In this document: positions 51,380 to 59,829 of the stretch, in pieces | Position numbering within the stretch: the stretch's first letter is position 1 | Layout: each line of letters begins with the position of its first letter | From: UBA4742 sp037138595 | GTDB lineage: Bacteria; Actinomycetota; Acidimicrobiia; Acidimicrobiales; Acidimicrobilacustridaceae | DNA: 64,000 nt | Reading direction: 5' to 3' | Assembly: GCA_037138595.1 (NCBI GenBank) | Contig: JBAXIB010000009.1 | Coordinates: 40,706-104,705, forward strand | The notes under the pieces: generated by a model | The model's input: only the letters and a program-made list of their open reading frames with translations | The model's database searches: none | Told to the model about the DNA's origin: nothing | Made by a program: the position numbers and the translations under genes

Positions 51380-51385
51380 ACTTTA
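51380..51385 (-). promoter_or_regulatory. Putative -10 element for leaderless methyltransferase start (TAAAGT)
   Basis: On the minus strand TAAAGT is followed by seven bases and the GTG ending at 51372. It overlaps the flippase stop and a small inverted repeat (ACTGAC/GTCAGT). Confidence 0.35.
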
Positions 51386-52609
51386 GTCAGTCAGTTCCTG
51401 GCCTTCGGTTGGATCTGAGTTCGCGGAGTTTGACGATGCGAGCGCAAGGCGGCGTGTCGTTGTGAAGTAGTACCCCGACACCATGAGTTGCGAGATCAAC
51501 GTCACTGATGCGGCCCCGACTAATCCAAAGATGGGGATCATGATCAAGTTCGCGGCGATATTGACTAACGCAGTGAAACTGGCCCAGCGAGCCAGACGTC
51601 GTTCATTTCCGACTGCGAACGTGATGGGTTGGAGGCCAACGGTCGCGGTATTAGCCGCGGTAGCTAAGAGCAGCAGGACCAATGGCGCACGGCCTGCGGT
51701 ATAGCTCGGTCCAAACACGATTGGGACGAGCCACCAGCCAACCGGGATTAGACAGATAAGCAACAATGCGAGGCGCATGCCGGTGCTCAGAGCGCGGCGC
51801 CGGTAGAAGTCGAGTTTGTGCGGTTCAGCTGCCAGCGAGCGAGTAATCCCAGGCAATAAACCGACGATGACAAGTCCCATAACGGTGATCCATGCGTTCG
51901 GAAATCGATAAACCGCAGAATAAATCCCCGCATCACTGGCCGATGCCAACACCGCTAGGAGCACAACATCAATGGAGGCGTAAATTTGATCGGCGATGAG
52001 CAAGATCAAAAACCACGGATCAACTTTGCGATCCTTCGCGTCGATGATGCCGTCATGGATTGGAAGCCGATTCAGCATGATCGAAACGATCGTGGCGATA
52101 CCCCAAGCACCGGCGATAACCAGTGAGGCGCCGGGCAGGCCATGCACGAATGGAACCGTGACAGCGATGATCGCGCCCTGCAAGAAGGGTGGGATGCCTG
52201 ACCGAAATCCGCGCTCTCGGCCAAGTGAGAGCCAATCGCGATTGAGTCCACGTCCGGCGATGACAACGGCGAGCGGAGCGAGGCCTGGAAAGCCGGCGAG
52301 GCAAACCAGCGGAACGTAGACAACGATGAGGCCGATCGTCACCAACGTTCGATGTCGCACCAGTGCATGAATGGCGCCTGCTGGCCGACCGCGCGCTACG
52401 TCGCGGGTTCCCTGTAACGAAGCACCCCAGTCGGCGACGAGACCGGCATAGCGACAGATCAAATAGGCGACGGAGAGTTCACCAAATTGGGTGGGACCGA
52501 GTCGGCGGGCAAGCAGCACGAAACCGACGAACTCAAGTGCCTGTCCCGCACCGCGCATCGCTCCAAGTGGCACGGCTACTTGACGAAGCGAACGGGGGGC
52601 CGATGCCAT
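51383..52609 (-). CDS. Polysaccharide flippase, Wzx/MATE-like
   Basis: The 408-residue integral membrane protein has about twelve helices and the repetitive pattern of the oligosaccharide flippase superfamily (GQALEFVGFVLLARRLGPTQ near the start, ASDAGIYSAVYRFPNAW and MLNRLPI midway, NTATVGLQPITFAVGNERRL late). It would move lipid-linked polysaccharide units across the membrane. It is slightly short of the usual 420-480 residues. The ATG has no ribosome-binding site but has TAGCGT six bases upstream. It is divergent from the rhamnosyltransferase-like gene. Confidence 0.88.
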   Translation of the reverse strand: MASAPRSLRQVAVPLGAMRGAGQALEFVGFVLLARRLGPTQFGELSVAYLICRYAGLVADWGASLQGTRDVARGRPAGAIHALVRHRTLVTIGLIVVYVPLVCLAGFPGLAPLAVVIAGRGLNRDWLSLGRERGFRSGIPPFLQGAIIAVTVPFVHGLPGASLVIAGAWGIATIVSIMLNRLPIHDGIIDAKDRKVDPWFLILLIADQIYASIDVVLLAVLASASDAGIYSAVYRFPNAWITVMGLVIVGLLPGITRSLAAEPHKLDFYRRRALSTGMRLALLLICLIPVGWWLVPIVFGPSYTAGRAPLVLLLLATAANTATVGLQPITFAVGNERRLARWASFTALVNIAANLIMIPIFGLVGAASVTLISQLMVSGYYFTTTRRLALASSNSANSDPTEGQELTD

Positions 52610-52615
52610 CGCGGC

Positions 52616-52621
52616 ACGCTA
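52616..52621 (-). promoter_or_regulatory. Putative -10 element for leaderless flippase start (TAGCGT)
   Basis: On the minus strand TAGCGT is followed by six bases and the ATG ending at 52609, with no ribosome-binding site. Confidence 0.45.
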
Positions 52622-52785
52622 GCGCCGGAGTTGTGCTGAGGTGAGTGACAGGCCACCTGGACGCTGGGCTACAAAATCTTCAATGGTCTCGTGGACGTGA
52701 CCGAGTGGTGTAGCAATAGCGCCGTGGCATGTGGCGTTCCGACCTCAATCAGCCGAGTTTGGCAAACCCGAGATTGTGGGGGTCA

Positions 52786-53712
52786 ATGAGCGCGCCAGTG
52801 TCAGCCGTGATCGTGGCGTACGGGAACGCTGACGTTATTGCCGAGTTGGTGCGAAATGTCCGAACGAGTGATGTAGTTGGCGAGGTCGTCGTCATTGATC
52901 ACGGCGACGATGGTGCGGCAGATCAAGCCGAAGAGGCTGGAGCCATCGTGGCTCGGGACCCTTCGAATCCCGGGTTCGGTGCGGGCCAAAATCGCGGCCG
53001 CCTGCTGAGTGGGGGGGTGTATGTCTTGATGTTGAATCCTGATGCGGAGATCGTTTCCGGAGCGCTTGATGTTGGTGTTGAGTACCTCGAATCCCATCCT
53101 GAAGTTGGTGCCGTGCAGGGAATCATCGAGAACGTTGATACCGGTTCACCCGAGCGCAGTTCCGGTGAAGAATTGGGCTGGTTGCACCTCGTTGGTCGAG
53201 CGCTAGGCGCGCGCCGATTGCTGTCAATTCACTGGCTCGCCGCCATCCTGGCTCGGGGCACCCGGTTTCGTGATCATGTCGAACGCGTGCCAAGTCAACC
53301 AACGAGCGTCGAGGCGCTCGCGGCGACGGCGGTGCTTGCCCGACGATCTGTGCTCGATGCCATTGGCGGATTCGACGAACAGTATTTTCTCTATGGCGAG
53401 GACCTCGACCTCTGTCGACGGATGCGATCGTCGGGTTGCGACCTCGTTACGTTGCCGGTGCCATGGGCGCGGCACGAATCAGGTGGATCCTCCGAGGGCT
53501 GGTGGGCACGCGAGCGATGGTGGTGGGAAGGCACGATGAGATACGCGGCTATCAACTGGGACAATGCCGCGTTCGCAGGTGCATTGATCGCGGCAGCGTT
53601 GCAGTGGATACGAATGTTGGTACATCAGCCGTCGGGCTGGTCGGTTGCCGCTTCATCACTTTTGCGCCAGCCGTTGAAGGTGCGGAGACAACGCGCGAAC
53701 TCACTCAATTGA
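52786..53712 (+). CDS. Family 2 glycosyltransferase, rhamnosyltransferase-like
   Basis: The 308-residue protein has the GT-A fold of WbbL/RfbF-like rhamnosyltransferases: VSAVIVAYGN, VVVIDHGDDG, NPGFGAGQNRG, MLNPDAEI and the late EDLDLCRRM acceptor region. It would add a deoxyhexose or similar sugar to a lipid-linked acceptor. ATG 52786 has GGGGGTCA directly upstream and is preferred to the ATG at 52729. It ends the polysaccharide block and is convergent with nadA. Confidence 0.88.
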   Translation: MSAPVSAVIVAYGNADVIAELVRNVRTSDVVGEVVVIDHGDDGAADQAEEAGAIVARDPSNPGFGAGQNRGRLLSGGVYVLMLNPDAEIVSGALDVGVEYLESHPEVGAVQGIIENVDTGSPERSSGEELGWLHLVGRALGARRLLSIHWLAAILARGTRFRDHVERVPSQPTSVEALAATAVLARRSVLDAIGGFDEQYFLYGEDLDLCRRMRSSGCDLVTLPVPWARHESGGSSEGWWARERWWWEGTMRYAAINWDNAAFAGALIAAALQWIRMLVHQPSGWSVAASSLLRQPLKVRRQRANSLN

Positions 53713-53740
53713 CGCACTGCTCAACGAAATGCTTGACGGA

Positions 53741-54856
53741 CTAGGAGATCGCCAGCATTTGGTCGAGTGCGACCTTTGCCCACGTACTCGTGTTCGCATC
53801 AACAGCTATCTGGTTAATTACCGTTCCAGCGACGAGGCTTTCGAGGACCCACGCCAAGTGCGGAGCGTCGATGCGAAACATCGTCGAACAAGGACAAATC
53901 AGGGGATCAAGCGACATGATTGTCTTCGACGGATGTTCTTGATTGAGCCGTTGCACGAGATGTATCTCGGTGGCAATCGCGATAGTTGAGCCTGTCGGGG
54001 CAGCCTCAACGGCTCGGATAATGAAGTCGGTTGAGCCGACTTGGTCAGCGACTTCGCAGACCTCGTGTGAAGTCTCAGGGTGGGCAATGACGATTCCATC
54101 AGGATGGTCCACTCGAAAGGTTTCTACGTGTGCGGGGGTGAATCGCTGATGCACCGAGCAGTGGCCCTTCCAGAGGAGAAGGGTTGCATCAGATGCTTCG
54201 CTGCTCGTCAAACCGCCAAGGTCAAGGCGGGGATTCCAAAGTTGCATGTCGGATTCGTTGAATCCCATGGCAAACCCGGTGTTGCGTCCGAGATGTTGGT
54301 CGGGGAAAAACAAGACTTGCGAGCCGCCGGCGCCGCCATCTGTTTTGGGCCGCAATGCCCATTCAAGAACGCCTCGAGCGTTGGTCGACGTGCAAACGGC
54401 ACCGCCGTGAGACCCGACGAATGCCTTGAGCGCCGCAGATGAGTTCATGTACGTGATCGGTATCAGATGGTCAAGGTCGGTGACGCGACCGAGTTCATCC
54501 CAAGCATCTTCGACCTGCTCGACGTTGGCCATGTCGGCCATGGAACAACCGGCGTTGAGGTCGGGCAGGATAACTGTTTGGTGGTCTTCGGTGAGGATGT
54601 CAGCGGATTCCGCCATGAAGTGAACGCCGCAAAAGACGATGTAATCGGCTTCAGGGTGCTGCTGTGCGAGCACCGACAACCGGTAGGAATCGCCCCGCGC
54701 ATCGGCCCACTTCATGACCTCATCTCGCTGATAATGGTGGCCAAGAATGAAGACGCGTGAACCGAGCGCTTCTTTCGCCTCTCCGATCCACTGGTCAAGT
54801 TCGTCAAGGGTGGCATCGGTATAGCGCTGGGGGAGAGGGGTTTGGAGTCTCAGCAT
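53741..54856 (-). CDS. nadA: Quinolinate synthase
   Basis: NadA condenses iminoaspartate with dihydroxyacetone phosphate to quinolinate for NAD synthesis and holds a 4Fe-4S cluster on three Cys. These are visible in VFCGVHFMAESADIL, GAVCTSTNA and ICPCSTM; GHHYQRDEV, NSSAALKAF and FPDQHLGRNT are substrate-site motifs. The 371 residues are the longer bacterial form. NadB and NadC are not adjacent. A hairpin overlaps the GGAGG upstream of the ATG. Confidence 0.96.
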   Translation of the reverse strand: MLRLQTPLPQRYTDATLDELDQWIGEAKEALGSRVFILGHHYQRDEVMKWADARGDSYRLSVLAQQHPEADYIVFCGVHFMAESADILTEDHQTVILPDLNAGCSMADMANVEQVEDAWDELGRVTDLDHLIPITYMNSSAALKAFVGSHGGAVCTSTNARGVLEWALRPKTDGGAGGSQVLFFPDQHLGRNTGFAMGFNESDMQLWNPRLDLGGLTSSEASDATLLLWKGHCSVHQRFTPAHVETFRVDHPDGIVIAHPETSHEVCEVADQVGSTDFIIRAVEAAPTGSTIAIATEIHLVQRLNQEHPSKTIMSLDPLICPCSTMFRIDAPHLAWVLESLVAGTVINQIAVDANTSTWAKVALDQMLAIS

Positions 54857-54868
54857 GTTGTCGTTGGA

Positions 54869-54883
54869 CCTCCGGCTAGGAGG
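54869..54883 (-). promoter_or_regulatory. Hairpin covering the nadA GGAGG
   Basis: On the minus strand CCTCC, a five-base loop and GGAGG form a stem; the second arm is the only Shine-Dalgarno-like sequence before nadA, 12 bases from the ATG. Pairing could mask it. The region does not look like the known NAD+ riboswitch (nadA motif). Confidence 0.3.
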
Positions 54884-55112
54884 CTCCGGGATTTGACCGG
54901 TGGGGACAGCCTGGTCGCCGCGCCACAGTGTTCGTTGGTCTTGGAGCCAATAGGTGCCGGATACCAGGCCGGCAGATTGAGTCTAGGGCGCAGCCGATCC
55001 ATCTGCAGCCATTTCCGTGGTCATGACTCAATTCGGCTCCCTACTGACGGTCAGATGGGACTGACTCATCCCAACTGATCCGCAGCGGTTTGGTTTCAGG
55101 CAAGATGGGGAA

Positions 55113-56975
55113 GTGATTCAACGGCCCCCTGCTGGCACCATCCCCGATGAGCCTGGCAGCTATCAGTTCAAAGATGCCGAGGGCCGAGTCATCTACGTCG
55201 GCAAGGCCAAGAGTCTTCGGGCGCGAGTGGGAAATTATTTCCAGAATCCCGCAAACTTGCATTCTCGAACGGCACAGATGGTGGCGGCCGCCGAAACAGT
55301 TGAGTGGATTCAGGTTCGTAACGACCTTGAAGCGCTCATGCTCGAGTACAGCCTCATCAAGCAACATCAGCCTCGTTTTAATATTCGTTTGCGGGACGAC
55401 AAGAGCTACCCGTTTTTGGCCGTGACACTCGATGACGAGTGGCCTCGCGCAATGGTCATGCGGGGAACGAAGCGCAAAGGCGTGCGCTATTTCGGTCCAT
55501 ACGCCCATGCCTATGCGATTCGGGACACGCTTGATTTGCTGCTGCGCAGTTTTCCGATACGCACCTGCTCGGATAACAAACTCAATCGGCACCATAAGTT
55601 GGGCAAACCGTGCCTGTTGTTTCACATCGAGAAATGTTCAGGACCGTGCGTCGGCGAAATCGACGATGCCGCCTACCGCGAGCTCGTTCGAGAACTTGTC
55701 GCCTTCCTTGATGGTGATACCGACACCATCGTCAATCGTCTCGAAGTCGAGATGCACCTGGCCGCGTCGGAGCTCGAATTCGAGCGTGCCGCGCGCCTAC
55801 GGGATCGACTTGAGTCGGTTCGAAAAGCGATCGAGAAACAACAAATGGTCGTCGATAACTCCGAAGATATCGACGTTGTCGGCATCGCCGGTGATGAACT
55901 CGAAGCATCGGTACAAGTGTTCTTCGTTCGGCGGGGCCGAGTCGTCGGACGCAAAGGCTTTGTGGTCGATCGGGTTGAGGATGTATCCCCAGGCGAACTG
56001 ATCGACTCGGTGTTGGAAGGGCTCTATTACGACCCACCACCTTTGGGAGTGCCGCAGCAAGTTCTCGTTCCGGATTCATCGTCAGATCCGGACCTTTACG
56101 AACGTTGGCTGGGTGAACAACGCGGTGCGCAGGTGACGATTCGAGTTCCCCAACGCGGCGATAAGCGTCAACTCCTTGAGACCGTCACGCGAAACGCGAC
56201 TGAGGAATTCAACCGGCATCGACTTCGTCGCGCTGCCGATCACAACAGTCGAGCTCGGGCGCTCAATGAGCTCCAGGAGCTACTCGGGCTGCCTGAAGCA
56301 CCGCTTCGTATTGAGTGTTACGACATGAGCCACATCCAAGGCAGCGACTATGTGGGATCAATGGTGGTGCTTGAAGATGGTTTGCCCAACAAACGGGAAT
56401 ATCGCCGGTTCAAGATCCGAGAGGTTCCTGGCAATGATGACTTCGCGGCTATGGAGGAAGTCTTAACTCGCCGCTTGACGAGCTATGTCGAAGACCGAGG
56501 CAAACCCGTTGAGGAACGTGGTCGATTCGCGTATCCCCCTCAGTTGCTCCTAGTCGACGGTGGCAAGGGTCAATTGAGCGTTGCTGAGCGCGTGCTCGAG
56601 AACTTGGGACTCACTGGTGAGATCCCAGTCGCTTCGCTGGCTAAAAGATTCGAGGAAGTCTTCGTGCCGGGACAATCCGACCCCGTGCGGATCGGCCGAC
56701 AAAGCGAAGCGCTGTATTTATTGCAGCGGATTCGTGACGAAGCGCATCGTTTCGCCATTAGTTATCACCGCGAACTGCGAGGAAAGCGGATGACGAAGTC
56801 GGTTCTTGACGACATTCCGGGTTTGGGACCGACGCGAAAGAAGCGACTCCTTAAGGAAATCGGCGGCGTCGGTGCAGTCAAGCAAGCGTCACTTGAGGCA
56901 CTGCTTGGTTTGTCCTGGCTTCCCGACGGCGTTGCACATGCCACGTTCGACAAGATCCATGGAGTGCAGCGATGA
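55113..56975 (+). CDS. uvrC: UvrABC excinuclease subunit C
   Basis: The dual-incision nuclease has 620 residues: GIY-YIG domain (IPDEPGSYQFKDAEGRVIYV and GKAKSLRARV), Cys-rich CLLFHIEKCSGPC, UVR domain (ASELEFERAARLRDRLESV), RNase H-like half (IECYDMSHIQGSDYVGSMVV, LLVDGGKGQL) and a C-terminal helix-hairpin-helix (DDIPGLGPTRKKRLL). The start is GTG with GGGGAA upstream. Its stop overlaps the methyltransferase start by four bases. No SOS box is visible in the 256-base upstream region, which otherwise holds only the nadA hairpin. Confidence 0.96.
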   Translation: MIQRPPAGTIPDEPGSYQFKDAEGRVIYVGKAKSLRARVGNYFQNPANLHSRTAQMVAAAETVEWIQVRNDLEALMLEYSLIKQHQPRFNIRLRDDKSYPFLAVTLDDEWPRAMVMRGTKRKGVRYFGPYAHAYAIRDTLDLLLRSFPIRTCSDNKLNRHHKLGKPCLLFHIEKCSGPCVGEIDDAAYRELVRELVAFLDGDTDTIVNRLEVEMHLAASELEFERAARLRDRLESVRKAIEKQQMVVDNSEDIDVVGIAGDELEASVQVFFVRRGRVVGRKGFVVDRVEDVSPGELIDSVLEGLYYDPPPLGVPQQVLVPDSSSDPDLYERWLGEQRGAQVTIRVPQRGDKRQLLETVTRNATEEFNRHRLRRAADHNSRARALNELQELLGLPEAPLRIECYDMSHIQGSDYVGSMVVLEDGLPNKREYRRFKIREVPGNDDFAAMEEVLTRRLTSYVEDRGKPVEERGRFAYPPQLLLVDGGKGQLSVAERVLENLGLTGEIPVASLAKRFEEVFVPGQSDPVRIGRQSEALYLLQRIRDEAHRFAISYHRELRGKRMTKSVLDDIPGLGPTRKKRLLKEIGGVGAVKQASLEALLGLSWLPDGVAHATFDKIHGVQR

Positions 56976-57721
56976 ACGACGGTGAGCGGTCTGGCGAAAC
57001 GAGCGCGGAACTTTGGGAGGACCACGCAGATTGGTGGCAACGCGAGTTCACTGAGGGTGCGGATCCGGAATACACCGAGCAGATTTTGCCATTGGCCGAT
57101 ATGTGGCTAGCGGATCGGCGGCGAATACTCGATGTGGGTACTGGAGAAGGTCAGCTTGCACGACGTCTTTCGTCGGCCGGTGCGGCGGTTATCGGAATCG
57201 ATCCCACCGTTGCGCAAATTGGTGAGGCGGCACGACGCGGTGGTGGACCGGCCTATGTGCGGTCGGGCGCCGATGCCCTTCCGTTTGGTGACGCAACATT
57301 TGACGCAGTTGTTGCCTGCCTAGTTTTTGAGCACATCGATGAGGTCGATCAAGCGATCAACGAAGTGGCGCGGGTGCTCGAGGTCGGTGGGCGCTTTGTA
57401 TTTTTCTTGAATCACCCGCTGTTACAGACACCTAACAGCGGTTGGATCGATGACCAGATGCTCGATCCGCCGGAGCAGTACTGGCGGATCGGTCCCTACC
57501 TCACTGAGGCCTCTACCGTTGAGCAAGTCGAAAAAGGGGTCTTTATCCGGTTCGTCCATCGGCCGCTCAGTCGTTACGTGAATGCGCTCGCAGCAGCCGG
57601 TTTGTCACTGGAGCAGATGATAGAGCCTGCACCCCCTCCAGGGTTCTTGGCTCGGGCACAGGAATATCGCGATGCCGCAACGGTGCCTCGCCTCTTAGTT
57701 CTTGTGACTCACCGCGTGTGA
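56972..57721 (+). CDS. Class I SAM-dependent methyltransferase coupled to uvrC
   Basis: The 249-residue protein has motif I ILDVGTGEGQLARRLSSAG, acidic VIGIDPTVAQIGEA, GADALPFGDATFDAVVACLV and the UbiE/Coq5-like ARVLEVGGRFVFFL strand. The substrate is unknown. ATGA overlap with uvrC indicates translational coupling. It occupies the place between uvrC and rapZ, where M. tuberculosis has no gene. Confidence 0.87.
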   Translation: MNDGERSGETSAELWEDHADWWQREFTEGADPEYTEQILPLADMWLADRRRILDVGTGEGQLARRLSSAGAAVIGIDPTVAQIGEAARRGGGPAYVRSGADALPFGDATFDAVVACLVFEHIDEVDQAINEVARVLEVGGRFVFFLNHPLLQTPNSGWIDDQMLDPPEQYWRIGPYLTEASTVEQVEKGVFIRFVHRPLSRYVNALAAAGLSLEQMIEPAPPPGFLARAQEYRDAATVPRLLVLVTHRV

Positions 57722-57827
57722 TCACGCCCATTCGATCGCAGCCATCGGATGGTGTGTCGCCGCTCGATCATTTGCGCCTGAATAAGGCCGCGATGGATCG
57801 GCCACCAACGCGCGAGTGGCGGTTGGG

Positions 57828-57833
57828 TAGGCT
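57828..57833 (+). promoter_or_regulatory. Putative -10 element for leaderless rapZ start (TAGGCT)
   Basis: TAGGCT is followed by six bases and the GTG at 57840, with no ribosome-binding site. The hexamer and spacing are identical to those before uvrA. Confidence 0.5.
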
Positions 57834-57839
57834 CGGGTC

Positions 57840-58691
57840 GTGAACGAGTTCATCGTGATCACTGGTTTGTCGGGTGCCGGTCGATCGCAAGCAGCCGACA
57901 TCTTGGAAGACCTCGGCTGGTTTGTGATTGACAACCTGCCGCCCGCGCTGATTCCAAAAGTGTCTGAGCTCGCCGGGTCTGAAGGTTCGAGCATTGGTCG
58001 TGTTGTTTTAGTAGTCGGCACGGGTCCCTATCACGACGAAGTGTTGCCAGCGCTGCAAGCACTCGAGCGTCAAGGGGTTCGCCTCCGTATCGTCTTTCTC
58101 GAGGCATCTACCGATGTATTGGTCCGTCGTTACGAAAGTACTCGTCGGCGACATCCGCTCGCCGTAGATCGAAATTTGGCTGAGGCAATTGAGGCCGAGC
58201 GCATCGTGTTGCAATCGGTGAAACAGGAAGCCGATGTGGTCGTCGACACGACTGAATTGAATGTCCATCAATTGCGCGATCGGATGCTCGACCTGTTTGC
58301 TGCGGATTCGGCTGACAAAGCGATGCGGACCACCATCATGTCGTTTGGATACAAACACGGCCTGCCCCTCGACACCGACATGGTTATCGATTGCCGATTC
58401 CTGCCCAATCCGCATTGGGTCGATGATCTTCGTCAATTGGTAGGGCTTGACCCAGCTGTTGCTGACTATGTGATGGGCCAAGACGTGACCGCGGGGTTTC
58501 TCGATGAGCTCACGTCGTTGCTTGATCTGTTGATTCCTGCCTATGTCAGCGAAGGCAAGAGTTATCTGACTATTGCCCTTGGCTGTACCGGTGGGCACCA
58601 TCGATCAGTGGTGATCGCTGAAGAGTTGGCTATGCGTCTGCGGGTCAGAGGCATCGACCCAAAGGTGTCGCATCGAGACATCGCTCGCTAG
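57840..58691 (+). CDS. rapZ: RapZ/YvcJ-family nucleotide-binding protein
   Basis: The 283-residue protein has P-loop GLSGAGRSQAADILEDLGW, VIDNLPPALIPK, the central FLEASTDVLVRRYESTRRRHP block and the C-terminal DCRFLPNPHW and ALGCTGGHHRSVVIAEELA. In E. coli RapZ guides RNase E to a small RNA of cell-wall amino-sugar control; actinobacterial roles are less clear. Arg in place of the P-loop Lys is normal in actinobacteria. In most actinobacteria yvcK and whiA follow, but gap follows here. Confidence 0.95.
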   Translation: MNEFIVITGLSGAGRSQAADILEDLGWFVIDNLPPALIPKVSELAGSEGSSIGRVVLVVGTGPYHDEVLPALQALERQGVRLRIVFLEASTDVLVRRYESTRRRHPLAVDRNLAEAIEAERIVLQSVKQEADVVVDTTELNVHQLRDRMLDLFAADSADKAMRTTIMSFGYKHGLPLDTDMVIDCRFLPNPHWVDDLRQLVGLDPAVADYVMGQDVTAGFLDELTSLLDLLIPAYVSEGKSYLTIALGCTGGHHRSVVIAEELAMRLRVRGIDPKVSHRDIAR

Positions 58692-58768
58692 GCAACAGCG
58701 GGCTGGACTGGCAGCAGGCGGTCGTTCGTGATCGTATAAGGAAGTTCGCAACCAAGGAGGCAGTACTG

Positions 58769-59779
58769 ATGACGATTCGTGTGGGGGTCAATGGATTCGG
58801 GCGCATCGGCCGGAATTTTTTTCGGGCCGTTCGCAGCCAGGGTGCCGATATCGAAATTGTGGCCGCCAACGATCTGGGCTCGATCAAGGACATGGCCTAC
58901 TTACTCAAGTCCGATTCGGTGATGGGCCGTCTTGATGCAACAGTTGAAGCGACCGATGACGGCATTCTCGTCGACGGAAAATTGCTCAAGATAACGGCGA
59001 TGCGCGATCCCAAAGATCTGCCTTGGGGTGATCTCGGGGTCGATGTCGTCGTAGAATCAACTGGTTTCTTCACCAGTCGCGACGCGGCGGCCGCCCACCT
59101 CGATGCCGGTGCGCCTCGAGTCATCATCTCGGCGCCGGCCACCGGCGCTGATGCGACATTCGTTGTCGGCGTCAATGACGACACATTCGATCCCGCGGCG
59201 CACCTCGTGGTTTCGAATGCCTCATGCACGACGAACTGCTTTGTACCGATGGTGAAGGTTCTTGACGACGCGTTCGGTATTGAAAAAGGTTTGATGACCA
59301 CAGTGCATGCCTATACCGGTGACCAAAATTTGGTCGACGGTCCGCACTCCGATCCTCGCCGGGCGCGTGCAGCGGCGGTCAACATCGTTCCGTCCTCCAC
59401 CGGTGCGGCACGAGCGACCGGACTGGTACTGCAGTCACTCAATGGCAAGCTCGATGGAACTTCGCTGCGTGTTCCAGTCCCGGATGGGTCGATTACCGAC
59501 TTTGTCGGCGTGCTGCGCGCTGATGTGACGGTCGAAGAAGTCAACGATGCATTTCGGTCAGCGGCAGCCAGCGGTCCACTTGCCAAGGTGTTGGTCTATA
59601 GCGATGACCCGTTGGTCTCGACCGACGTCGTGGGATCACCCGCTTCATGTACCTACGATTCAGGTCTGACGATGGCGATGGGCAATTTGGTCAAGGTTCT
59701 TGGGTGGTACGACAACGAGTGGGGCTACTCAAATCGTTTGGTTGACCTCACCCAAATTGTCGGCGCAGCGAACCAGTGA
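58769..59779 (+). CDS. gap: Glyceraldehyde-3-phosphate dehydrogenase
   Basis: The glycolytic enzyme makes 1,3-bisphosphoglycerate with NAD. The 336-residue protein has VGVNGFGRIGRNFFR, AANDLGS (Asp for NAD preference), catalytic SNASCTTNCFVPM, TTVHAYTGDQN and YDNEWGYSNR. AAGGAGG at 58754-58760 is the strongest ribosome-binding site in the region. It starts the gap-pgk-tpiA operon. Confidence 0.97.
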   Translation: MTIRVGVNGFGRIGRNFFRAVRSQGADIEIVAANDLGSIKDMAYLLKSDSVMGRLDATVEATDDGILVDGKLLKITAMRDPKDLPWGDLGVDVVVESTGFFTSRDAAAAHLDAGAPRVIISAPATGADATFVVGVNDDTFDPAAHLVVSNASCTTNCFVPMVKVLDDAFGIEKGLMTTVHAYTGDQNLVDGPHSDPRRARAAAVNIVPSSTGAARATGLVLQSLNGKLDGTSLRVPVPDGSITDFVGVLRADVTVEEVNDAFRSAAASGPLAKVLVYSDDPLVSTDVVGSPASCTYDSGLTMAMGNLVKVLGWYDNEWGYSNRLVDLTQIVGAANQ

Positions 59780-59829
59780 TTCGTGAGTCTGTGTGAGTGG
59801 ACTCCGCTCTTGATGTCGAACTCAACGCG

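Noticed and set aside
54842..55078. 78-codon open frame between nadA and uvrC
   Set aside because: No ribosome-binding site, no family resemblance, and it overlaps the nadA start; likely chance.
54857..55112. NAD+ riboswitch upstream of nadA
   Set aside because: I see only a simple five-pair hairpin and none of the conserved sequence of the nadA motif.
57861..57890. Arg in place of the P-loop Lys in RapZ as a loss of function
   Set aside because: The same GAGRS form is normal in actinobacterial RapZ proteins as I recall them.
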